The position numbers were made by a program, and so were the translations under genes. From contig JAOANU010000011.1 in NCBI GenBank assembly GCA_034387635.1, forward strand, positions 590,501 to 654,500: a DNA stretch of 64,000 nucleotides. The letters are read 5' to 3'. The notes under the pieces are model-generated. The model was not told the DNA's origin. It searched no databases and was given only the letters and a program-made list of their open reading frames with translations. Shown here piece after piece: positions 22,751 to 33,400 of the stretch. The first letter of the stretch is position 1, and each line of letters opens with the position of its first letter. Origin of the DNA: Rhodosporidiobolus odoratus (Eukaryota > Basidiomycota > Microbotryomycetes > Sporidiobolales > Sporidiobolaceae).

Positions 22751-23720
22751 CTACAGATTCACAGCTTGGCGGTGCTCCTTCAGTATCCATTGCTCGCCTC
22801 CCTTCGTCATCGCCGGGGGCAGCGAGCTGCTGTGCTGGCGGGGTCCGCAGACTCGGGACCATGTATCGTGCGAGCTCAGGGCCGGGCGGAAGATCTGCGA
22901 TGTAGGTCAGCGGCTTGCAGATGGGAGAGACGGCGTCCTACGGGAACGGGTATGGGAGGGGCCACACTGTCAAGAGGACATAGGTTCAGGATAGGAAAAA
23001 GCTTTCTCGTTCAGGATTTGCGCCGAGGGACATAGCCAAGGTAGGAGCCCTAGGTAGGTTGATGTGAAAGGGCTAGCTACGTACCGCTATGTCGAGGGAT
23101 ATTCTTAGCAGGGTCGCCTTCCATCGATGTTGTCCGGGCAATGATCTCCTCGTCCGAGTTGTCCAGCAAAAGGCGGCGGTGGTAGTCGAGATACTGGCGT
23201 GACGGATTGCGTGTGTCTCTGCCTCAACCTCCGCGAGCGGGATTCCCTTACGATAAAGCTTGAGTTTGACCCAGTCGTTCATGTCACTGACATACTTTGT
23301 CAGAGCCTTGTACTCCTCGTCGAAGACCACCCAGGCTTTGGGATGAAACGCCTGGTAGTACGACTCGAGCCAACCGGTCCAGGGAGGCGGATTAGACGAG
23401 ACAGGTATGACATCGTCAGTGAAGGTGTAGTCGGCCCATGGTGCGATGTATTCGACGAAGATGGAAACGTTCATGAAAACGGGGAGGTTCAAGTATGGGA
23501 GAGTCGCCTCGTCGCCTGGTGCTGCAGGGTTGTCGAGCTTCTGGATGACCTCCTACGGCGTGAAGTTAGTGTGGAAAAGTCGAGCACCTAGTCGTCGAGC
23601 TCGAGCAAAACAGGCGGAACCTGAGGCCTGATGACTGCCAGTGGATGCGGAACAGCGACGGCGGCGACGACGGCATCAGTCTTGCCACCAGGCTCAATGG
23701 AATCTTTGTATATTACGACG
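22751..23720 (-). pseudogene. Unrecognised protein-coding locus with disturbed reading frame
   Basis: On the minus strand the segments are clearly protein-like: SIEPGGKTDAVVAAVAVPHP, then across a good intron (with a CTAAC branch site near 23560) EVIQKLDNPAAPGDEATLPY and LNLPVFMNVSIFVEYIAPWA. These are followed by YTFTDDVIPVSSNPPPWTGW, FHPKAWVVFDEEYKALTKYV and VSDMNDWVKLKLYRKGIPL. Near 23190 the best coding moves to another frame (QYLDYHRRLLLDNSDEEIIA, RTTSMEGDPAKN). The last exon, DAVSPICKPLTYIADLPPGP to KEHRQAVNL and a stop at 22751-22753, fits only the first frame. No in-frame ATG is visible upstream. Either two compensating indels, unusual splicing, sequence error or a decaying gene could explain this. 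It lies head-to-tail behind the AP180 gene. Family unknown. Confidence 0.4.
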
Positions 23721-23837
23721 ATGAAAGCACAACCAAGGGTCTAGAACTGGATATAACAAAGGCACAAAAGTCGAACAATGCAGTCCATCATTCAGTTTTT
23801 CTGACTCCTTCATCCTTCTCCCACACAAATATTCAGC

Positions 23838-26800
23838 TCAGAGCAAACTTCCCTCTCCTCCCATTCCCCCTGCCCCGCCTCCTCCAAAGGCGCTCTTTCC
23901 AAAGTCAGACGTAGGTTGGAACCCAGTCCGCTGAGGCGTCAATCCTGCGCTGAGCGGGGTATTGAGCGGCGGAAGTTTGGTACCGGAGAAAGGGTTGTAG
24001 CCTGTTGCTTGCGGCTGAACTGGGGCTGGAGAGGCTGCAGGAGCCGGTGACGGTGCTGCGGACGAGGCGAAAGCTGGAGAAGGGTTGAAAGAATTGCCGA
24101 AGCCAGTGGGTTGAGAGGTGAGCGGCGCGGGAGAAGCGGAAGAGGACAGAGGCGATGGGGCGGGCATCTGCGTCGCTAGTTGACTGCCGAAAGATGAGGT
24201 TGGCTGGAAGGGCTTGACGGAGGAACCGCCGAAACCGGTGGCTTGAGGGGTGAGGAAGGAAGCGGTTGCGCCCGTGGGTTGGGACGAGAGGCTCGAAGTC
24301 GCGCCGGTGGGTTGCGAAGAGAGGGAGAGCGACGAGAACGGAGGGGAGAGCGACGAGGTACCGGTGGCAGGCGAATATTGGGCGGCGGAGAACGGCGCGC
24401 CGGAGGAGAAGGCAGAGGAAAAGGGTGACGAAGCGCCAGTAACAGTACTCGAATCGGCTGAAGGCATTCCCGCTCCGTCACGATTCATGGCAAAGTCCGA
24501 TGCGATGCTCGCAAAAACACCACCCGTCTTCTGCGCAATAAGCGGTCCCGCTCCGTTCTGCTGCTGTTGCTGGGCTTCCCGTTCCCGCTTAGCATTTTGC
24601 TCAGCGAGGAACAGCGAGAACGCATCCTGCGGCTTGTTCTGCGAAGGCTGCTGAGCCGTGCCATCGATTCCGTTCGCGGCCCCGTACCCGGTTTGCTGAG
24701 GTTGCAGCGGTCCCATCCCCGTCTGCTGCGCCTGCAACCTCTGCGCATACGAGTTCGCCGCGAGGTCGTTCATGCTTGGTCCCTTCGGCTGAGGCGGCTC
24801 AGCTTGCGGGATGAGTGTACCCGGAGCGGGAGCGAAGGGGTTTCGGGTGCCTGTCTTTTGAGCGGTGAGAGGTGCGGGTAAAGAGGCGGCGAGGGGCGAA
24901 GGTGCGGCAGAGAATGGCGAAGGAGACGAGGCTGGAGCGCCGAGAGGGGGTTGGCCGGGTGCGGAGGAAGCGGCGGGAGAGAAGGAAGAGAAGGAGGTAG
25001 AGGCGGGCATCGAGGACATTGGACGCTGGAACGGGTTGCCGGTAGCCTGAGGCATCATGCTCATCGGTCGTTGAGCACCGAAGGGATTTCCAGTGGGTTG
25101 GGCAGACAGGAAGCTCGGCTGCTGCTGGGGTGGTTGGCCAAAAGGTGACGAGGAAGGGGGAGCGCCGAAGGGCGAGCCGGTAGGCTGAGGCTGGAGCGTA
25201 GGAACGGGCGGAGGTGCAGAGAAGGGCTGCATGCCAGTCGACTGCGGTGCAAGCCCGTTGTTGCCGGTGTTCATGCTCATAAACGGGTTGGGCGCCCCCA
25301 TTCCCGTCGGTAGCATACTCTGCCGGAACGGGTTAGCTCCCATCATTCCCGTCATCTGCGACTGCAGCTGCATTCCCGTCATCTGAGGCTGCACCGGGAA
25401 ACCCGTCATTTGCGGTTGTGAAAAAGGGTTTGGTGCCGCAGCACCGAAAGGCAAACCGGTAGCTTGCGGAAGCATACCCTGTTGGGCCAAGGGGGCGCCA
25501 GTCGGCTGCGGCATGAGGAACGGGTTGAAGGCGGCTTGCTGCTGGAAGTAGCCCAGTGTGGGAGATCCGGTATTGGGGTTGAACATGGGAGTCTGGGCTT
25601 GCTCGATCGAGTCGAAGAAGTCGGTGAAGTTCTTTGGCGCAGCGGCAGGTTGCGAAGACTGGGCGGAGGCGGGGGAAGTAACTGAGGTAGAAGGGGCGGA
25701 AGTGGAAGTGGAAGACGAGGGCGGAGCGGCGGGTTTCGGGGTTGCTGCACAGGTGGGTGTTGTATGAGTATGCGTCCTAAGCTGACGCGGAAGAGCACGC
25801 ACCTCGGGGCGTCCCTCCATCTGCAATCCGCTTGTTCTCTTTGTACTCCGCCCGGTTCTGCTCAAAGTTCGGGTCGTTGAGGTATTCCTCGAGCGACTTG
25901 GCAAGCGATACAGGAGCCTGAAACGTGAACATTGTTAGCATTGCTAGCTAGGGGACGCATCGGAAAGGGTGAGCGTACATGCTTGAGATTCGGGATGGGG
26001 ATGTTGAGGACGTTGTAGAGCTTCTTGGCCGTGCCCAGAAAACCGACCACTCTCTCAGTGTCGCGACAGAACGTCTTGTAGATCTTGAGTGCCGTTTGCC
26101 CGTCGACAGCCGACATGGAAAAGAAGTTTTCTGCGCGAAGAGAAGGATCAGCGTCGAGACAGACAGAGACAGACGGGTGACGAACCGAGGATGTTGATAA
26201 TGCCCTCGTTGACGCAGGTGAACAGTACGAGCAAATCCTTGACGAGCAGTCGTAGAGCGGTCATCGAGACGTCGTCATCTACATCGTCTTGGTAAAACTG
26301 CAGAGTGAGGTTCCAGCAAGTCAACATGAGCATTACCAAGCGGCCTGCAAGCTGTAGAGGCGCAAGCCAGTCCGAACAGAAGGACGCACCTTTGCCTCGA
26401 CCAAGGTCGCGATCATCCTTTGTATTTCCCTCGTTTCCCTCAGCAACCCCTGCTCGACGCCCAGGCTCCTCAACCGATTCGCAGCCCTACGATCGCTCTT
26501 GTCCCGTACCACGTCCCGTTTTAAGTTGCCATACGACTTGATGCGAGCTGCGAGGTAGTGACCGTATGCTGCGATATTTCCGCCAGCGTGTCCGGATAGG
26601 GAAAGGGCGGAGGAGGACGAGGAGAGGTAGGTGAAAACGGGGTCAAGGGAGCCGGAGCGCATGACGGTATGGAGTGTGATCAAGGACTTGAAGACGACCT
26701 ATCGAATCGAGTAGAAGGGTGAGTTTACTGCTGCTTAGCCGGTCAAGGAAAAGGAAAAGACGGACAGTCGAGTTCGGGTCCCGCATTCGCACTCCCAAGG

Positions 26801-27193
26801 TCCGCACGATTTCCTGCAGGGCTCCATCCTGGTTGAAGGTCGCCTGGACGATAGGGTCGATGTACTGGACAGACGAAGGAGGGTCAGTACAGCCCCGCCC
26901 GCTTTGTCCGGCATGTTGGCTCGAAGGCAGCGACCCGGAAAAAGAGTGTATGTTGAGCGGCAGGGCCTGTATACTCTGCCGTACTACATCCTAAAACGGG
27001 GTCCGATGTATCCGGCGCTGTCTTCGCGCCTTCATGGTACACCGTCATGCTCCGCCAGCCCGACCGAGAAGTGAACGAGACGTGGTGCCAGACGGCTCGC
27101 CCAAGACTGTATGAGCGAGCAACCTACTTTTGCTTTTGGTGCGGCCCTCTTGGGCTTTGTCGCGCCTTCTACGGTCTTGCGGAGGTCTGGCAT
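23838..27193 (-). CDS. AP180/CALM-type ANTH clathrin adaptor
   Basis: The start at 27193 gives MPDLRKTVEGATKPKRAAPK, then YIDPIVQATFNQDGALQEIV, then SLITLHTVMRSGSLDPVFTY. Further blocks are GHYLAARIKSYGNLKRDVVR, RETREIQRMIATLVEAKVRP, DVSMTALRLLVKDLLVLFTC, NEGIINILG, ALKIYKTFCRDTERVVGFLG and LAKSLEEYLNDP. Together these form a full ANTH domain, which binds PI(4,5)P2 and recruits clathrin at endocytic sites. The basic KPKRAAPKAK segment near the N-terminus fits the lipid-binding patch. The C-terminal exon (about 23838-25800) is a long disordered tail with eight NPF motifs for EH-domain partners and fourteen LxxQxTG motifs, the consensus of Ark/Prk endocytic kinases. Several introns split the ANTH part. 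It is the homologue of yeast yAP1801/1802. Confidence 0.88.
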
Positions 27194-27467
27194 TGATGAA
27201 GATGAGGTGGGGTCGACGAAACGAGGCGGGACAAGGGCGAGCTAAGATGAGGGGAAGACGAGGGGGTGTAGCCTTGTCGCTGGTAGGGTATCGAGCTCTT
27301 GTTCAGCTCTACAGAGCGAGTGTCAGAAACTCAGCGGAGGCCGTCACTGCCAACCTCACGCGGGTCTCGATCTTATCCTCGTCTACACCATCTTGCTTGT
27401 CGATCTACTGCCTGTATAGCGGCATTCACACGCTTAACACGCCGACTCAGGAGCGCTCAGATTGGTC

Positions 27468-28883
27468 ATGCAACTCGTCCCGCCCGTCGTGACTTCTTCC
27501 TCCTCCTCCACCCCGAACGGACAGAGCCCACAACAGTGGAACTCACTCAAGAAGCGAATGGCTCGATGTGAGCTCTCTATCTGCCTCAGCTGCTACGCTC
27601 GCTGACTTAGCTCTCCTCACAGCACCGTCTACCGAAACAGAACCCATGCAAGTCGACGGCGACGAAGACGTGCCAGAAGCAGGCAACGCCGATCTTGCCC
27701 CGTTACAGCTTGCTGACGGTGCGCTCGAGGTGACCGTCAAATGCGGAGACTGCGGCAAGCCTGTACTGAAGAGTGCGATGAGCGGACACGCCGGTTAGTC
27801 TGGCTTCTTTTCTTGCCTTCCTTAGGTCGCGGTTGTGGCGGTCTCGCCTGACTACAGTCTGCCGACACTCGATACGCATGCTTATTTTGCTTCCGGGAAT
27901 ACCAGGTACTTGTGTAGCCATCCGGGAAGGACGCCTGCCCGCACCTGGCTCACAGCCTCTAAAGCGACAACTCTCTCAAGGTGCGGACAACCTTTCCCTC
28001 ACGATCAGCGTACCTTTTAGACTCACTCGAATTCTCTTTGTAGCTTCGACCGACCCCTCCCAACCGAAAAAGTCGAAGCTCGTCCTGCATCTCGGGGCGG
28101 CAGGCGAGGCTACTCCTGCAGCTTCGCCTTCTGGCTCCGGTACTCCTGCTGCTTCTACCTCGAAGAAGATCAAGCGAGGTGCGCGTTTACAGCAGTCTCA
28201 CACCCGTCCTGCATGTCGGCTGACATTTACCGTCTGCAGCCGTCGACCTGGACCGACAGTGCGGCGTCATCAACGAAAAAGGCTACCCCTGTCCCCGTTC
28301 CCTCACCTGCAAAACCCACAACATGACGGCCAAACGTGCCGTAACTGGTCGTACCCAACCCTTCGACATCCTCCTGTACGACTGGCAAAAAGCCAACAAG
28401 GCAAAGGAGAAACCGGGGGACGTGTCGAAGGGTACGGCGAGCCGACCTGGTCCTGGCGTTGCCGTAGAGAGTGGCGCGTCGACACCGGCGGCGGGGTCCG
28501 GTATCGTTCCCGGTGTACTGGCCACCACGACGATGGACCCGCCGCCGCCATTGGGGAAGACGAAGAAGCGAAAGAGTGGACTCGTGGGCGAGAGCGGGCT
28601 CTACAAATTCACGGGGGAGAAGAAGAGTAAGAAGGGCATGGTCTATGTCGGTGAATGGGGGGAGGACAGTGAAGACGAGGCTGGGGTGGATGGGCTCATT
28701 GATTCGGAGGAAGAGGTCGAGGCGGTTCTGAGGGGAATCGGCAGGGCCGATAGGGGAAGACCGCTGTTCATTGCGAGGGGAGGAGGGGCTGGATTCAGCT
28801 CGGCGAGTATGTTCACGGGTAGGAATACGAGGGCGCTGCGCTTGACGGACGTCTTACAGGACGTTTTCCGACCCCCACCTTGA
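27468..28883 (+). CDS. SGF73: SAGA subunit Sgf73 / ataxin-7-like (SCA7 domain)
   Basis: The start at 27468 (MQLVPPVVTSSSSSTPNGQS) leads to PQQWNSLKKRMARS, then MQVDGDEDVPEAGNADLAPL. An N-terminal zinc-finger part follows, VKCGDCGKPVLKSAMSGHA (CxxC...H). After introns comes the SCA7 block near 28240-28370: DLDRQCGVINEKGYPCPRSL, TCKTHNMTAKRAVTGRTQPF, DILLYDW. Its Cys-x9-Cys-x5-Cys-x2-His spacing is the SCA7 zinc-binding pattern. Sgf73 tethers the deubiquitinase module to SAGA and contacts nucleosomes. The C-terminal third is charged, with acidic GEWGEDSEDEAGVDGLIDSE, ending DVLQDVFRPPP and TGA at 28881-28883. Exon borders around 27795-28060, between the two zinc modules, are not resolved. Confidence 0.85.
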
Positions 28884-29079
28884 TCCTCGACCGCTTTCCA
28901 ACCCACTGTCGTTACTATGCCGGTTCGTTCAGATGTCCGTAGTCTTTGCAGTACGTTGTTGCCATGCAAATGTGCTTATGCCGTGCCCCTCGTGGTTTGC
29001 GCCTGGTGGAATAATTTTCATTCGTTTTCCTCATCCTCCTCCCTCCCTCCCTTCTCCGCCTCCCGTCGTTCCTCTCGCA

Positions 29080-30042
29080 ATGCTTCCGCCGCCTCAGTCC
29101 GGCGTCTTACATGCCTGCTCAGGCTACCCGCAAGTCCACGCCTTCGAATTCGCGCCGTCGTCTCCACCGTCATCCTCGCTCGTCCTCATTGTCGGTGGGC
29201 TCAGCGATACACTGTTCTCCATCCCGTACCTCCAGCGACTCGCCGAGAGACTCGGACAACACAGCTGGGGACTAGCGCAGGCGACCCTTCGGAGCGCAGG
29301 CGGGGCGTGGGGCGGCTCGTCCGTCAAGCAGGACGCACAGGAACTCGCGACCATTGTCCGGTACTTCCGGGAGCAAGGGAGGGACCGGATTGTGCTGATG
29401 GGTTTCTCCACCGGAACGTACGCCGGCTCCACCGCCCGACTTGGGAACTCTACTTATTGATTTTCTACTTTCAGGCAAGATGCGATTTCCTACATCCACC
29501 TCCAGCGAGGCGACCCCGCCTCCTTCCCGCCGCTCGCCGGCATTATACTTCAAGCACCGGTCTCCGACCGCGAGATAGTCGAAGTCGCGCTCCCTCACAT
29601 CCTTCCGCAAAACAACCCTCAACCTGCCGACCTCGACCTTTCCTCCTACATCCCTTCCGCCTGGTCCAACGAATGGCCAACCAACAGCGGCATTACCTGG
29701 CAGCGATATCTGTCCCTCGTCTCCAAGCCCACCTTGGACGACATCAACCTGGAAGAAAGCGAAGACTTCTTTTCTTCCGACCTTTCTGACGCTCGCCTCG
29801 AGAATGTTTTTGCGCCTCTCTCCTGCCCGCTGTTGGCGCTACTCAGTGGCAACGACTCGAGCTACCCCGACTCGGTCAAGGCCAAGCTACCGGAGCTGCT
29901 CGAGCGGTTCAAGCGAGCGACACCGGGGGGGAAATGGTCTCCGTTGAGCGGGATCATTGAAGGTGCTAGCCACGACGTTAGTCAGGAGGGACCGGCTGAG
30001 GTGTTGGTGCAGAAGGTGGTGGACTTCGTGCGTGGACTGTAA
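29080..30042 (+). CDS. SidJ-like alpha/beta hydrolase (DUF1749, UPF0613)
   Basis: The start at 29080 gives MLPPPQSGVLHACSGYPQVH, then SLVLIVGGLSDTLFSIPYLQ, then GRDRIVLMGFSTG, a GxSxG nucleophile elbow. One intron near 29412-29476 is followed by DAISYIHLQRGDPASFPPLA, GIILQAPVSDREIVEVALPH, LSGNDSSYPDSVKAKLPELL and IIEGASHDVSQEGPAEVL, which supply the likely catalytic Asp and His. The whole layout is that of the DUF1749 hydrolases, including fusarinine C esterase SidJ, which breaks down fungal siderophores. No siderophore synthetase is nearby, so the substrate is open. Stop at 30040-30042. Confidence 0.85.
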
Positions 30043-30437
30043 AGGCGATGAGTAAGAAATTGAGTAACTTGACTTTACTCGCGAAAGGGCGTCCGCATCG
30101 ACGCCTCCTTTGCGTAGAAATGACTCACTCTGCCTTCCATCGCACAGTGCTCCTTCGCTCACTCAGCAATAATGTCTCGCTGTCGCTCGGCTGGCAAACC
30201 TCCACCTGTACAGAAAAACCTCCGCATCAGAAAAAAGCCGCACCCAATCACAACGTCGAACCGATCTCCGACTTCCTTTTTCGCCGCTGCCCGCACTTCT
30301 CGATTTTATTTTCCTCCACTCCCCGCAGGACAAAATGCCAATGGACCGCAAGCGCGCTTACAGCACACGACCACTCGGTTCTGTCTCCATCCTCTCTTCC
30401 TTGCATCGACTCGGCTGAATTCCTGCTCTCCCGCATC
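30043..30437. other. Intergenic/promoter region upstream of the PDR transporter
   Basis: About 395 bp between two + strand genes. No gene is seen. The C/T-rich stretch at 30290-30430 precedes the transporter ATG and is probably its 5' leader. Confidence 0.5.
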
Positions 30438-33400
30438 ATGGCGGGCCAAACGATGGACACCATCTCTGCGTTACCTTCCATGACCGACATCACGGGCAAC
30501 GAACACTCACCTACGTCGACGATCGTACCGCAACGTAAAAACACTGCAGGCATCGACAAGGCGGGAAGGAGGAAAGCGACGACGGGGCTGTTCTCCGAGC
30601 CGGGCACGCTGCCACTCCCTTCGCATGGCTATCATCACTTGGGAGTCGTCTTTGAGGATTTGACGGTGTACGGAAGCGGCGGAACGCGAAAGACGGTAGA
30701 AGGCTTGGAGAGGGCCATGATCAAGGTGCGCTTTTCTCCTCCTTCTTTTCCACCGCCGCCGCCGCCATGTCTGCGAGTTCGGCACACTCGCGGCTGACAC
30801 GCGGCTTGCATGGTGTAGATGTTCGATGTCCCCGGCTTTGTCTCCAAGCTCTTCAACCTCAAATTTGGCAAGAAGCGGCCGCTCATTTGTGCGTTATTTC
30901 CCAGCCTTCCTTCCCATCGCCTGCTCATACTCTTACTCCACAGCCGGCTTTGCCGGTGTCCTTCCTGCTGGCGAGATGCTCCTCGTCCTCGGCCGTCCCG
31001 GCGCAGGCTGCTCCACCCTCCTAAGGGCAATGGCGAATCAACGCGATTCCTTCGCCGGCGTCGACGGCGATGTTCACTATGGACAGCTCAGCGCCAAGCA
31101 AGCCCAGGCTTTTTCGGGAGACATCGTCTTCAATAGTGAAGATGATATCCATTCTGCGTTGCTCAAAGTCGAGTGCGTGTCTTCCGCTCTTCTAGCACGA
31201 CCGTGACCGAATCGCTGACGTTCCTTCGCTTTGTTCAGGCAAACTATGCAGTCCGCTCTCGTCAGTCGTTCCTACCCTGTATTCGCTGACCCAACTGACC
31301 CCTTCTGCGCCCTCCACAGACCCTCAAGAAGCCTCACGCCGAACCAGTCAAGCGAGGTGAATATGCGAAAGACCTCACCTCGCGACTTCTGAACGCCTTC
31401 GGCATGCCTCACACCGCTCGTACGATGGTAGGTAACGAGTACGTGCGAGGTGTGTCCGGTGGTGAGCGGAAGCGGGTGTCCTTGGCGGAACACCTTTCGA
31501 CGAACGCTGCGGTTTCGTACGTTCTTCTATTGGAACTCCTTGACAGGTGGGCGACATGCTGACAGGCTCTGACCTTCTGTAGCTGCTGGGATCTTCCGAT
31601 CCGCGGGCTTGACTCCAGTGTCGCTCTCCACTACGTCAAGGTCATGAAGGAACTCTCGCTCTCGACCGGAATGTCCAATGCTCTCGCGCTGTACCAGACG
31701 TCTGAGGAGATGTACACGTACTTTGACCGTGTCGCTGTGTTGTACAAGGGCGAGTTGGTGTTCATGGTACGCTTTGCGCCCGTCCTATCTGCCTCGTCAC
31801 TTGCCGGTAACCCTCAAGTCGCTCACCTGCTCACTTGTCTTCTTTTCCTCGATGTCTTCTTCTCATACTCCACGGACCATGCATACAGGGTCGCGCCAGT
31901 GAAGCCGAGGCCTACTTCGAAGAGATGGGCTGGCAGAAGAACCCCCGTCAAACGTGCGTTCAACTCTTCCCTCCTCTCGCACATATCATTAGACTAATCG
32001 ACTCGTCGGTCGCACAGCACACCCGACTTCCTCACGTCCTGCACTAGCGAAACCGAGCGCAAGATCCGACCTAATCACCAGGGAGAAGTGCCTCAGACTC
32101 CACAGGGAATGGCGGCGTACTTCCGCCAGTCAGTGTACTGGCAGAGGGTAAGTTGCGATAGATTCCTGACGTGGCTTGAGGCGAATTGAGGCGGAGGGGG
32201 CTCGAGCGATATTGAGTGGTCGGTTGCTAACTTCTCGTCTACCCTGTGCAGCTGCAAGACGATATTGCAACTTACAAGCAGCACCACGTCGGTTCCGAAG
32301 ACACTCGGCTCTTCATCGAGGCGGCCCATGCTTCCAAGGAGCCCGGTACCGGCAAGAAGAACGGCTATAAGACCAACTTTGTTCGCCAAATTTGGCAACT
32401 CGTCAAGATCCAGTTCGCTCTGCAGGTCGCCGACCCCCGCAATATCATCGTCCGTCTCGCTGCCAACGCGTTCAATGCCCTGTACGTTCTGCTGCCCTTC
32501 TGGTTCGCAGGTCGAAAACTCACGCCTCTACGTGCAGCATCGTCGGCGCAGTTACCTACCATCCCCCTAATACCGCGAATGGCGCTTTCGCTGTCGCAGG
32601 CGCCTTGTTCTTTGGTATCCTATACTTCGTCATCTTTGCCTTCGGTGAGATCCCGCCTACCATCATGGGCCGTCCTCTCCTCATCAAGCACCGCACCCTC
32701 GGCTTCTACAATCCCGCGGCCAATACCGTCGCTATGATGGTTGCAGACGTCCCGCTCTACGCTGTCCAAGTCTTGCTTTTTAGCAGTCTGTTCTACTTCT
32801 TGGTACGTCCTCGCCTCCTCCATGCAACGCCAACTTATTGACCCGATATCATTCAGGTTGGATTGAGTCCCAAAGCTAGCGCCTTCTTCACCTTTTTCTT
32901 CGCATGCTTCTCGAACTACATAGCGCTCAGCGCCTGCTACCGAGCTATCGCATCCTGGAGTCCCAATGTATGTCACTTCCCTTCCGTCATCCAAGCCGTG
33001 AGCTGACCAGCGGTTCTCGCAGCTTTCCGTCTCGGTCCGCTACGGTGGTTGGGCGCTCGCTCTCGTCCTCTCTACCGCTGGCTTCCTCCTGCCTCCGCCC
33101 CTGCAGCTCGGCTGGGCCGGCTGGATGCGTCGCATCGCGCCGCCTGCCTACATTCTCGAGACTCTCCTCGTCAACGAGTTCCGCCATCGCTCCTTGACCT
33201 GCTCAGCCACAGACCTCGTCCCGAATGGTCCTGTTCGTTTGCCACTCTTTCTCTCCTCCCATCGGCTTGAAGCTGACGGCTGGGCTGGAACCACGCAGGG
33301 TTACAACGATATCGCCTTCCAAGGTTGCTCAATCGTCGGCTCTACTCCTGGCTCCGCAAACGTCGATGGTCTCGCCTACCTGAATCTCAAGTACGGCTAC

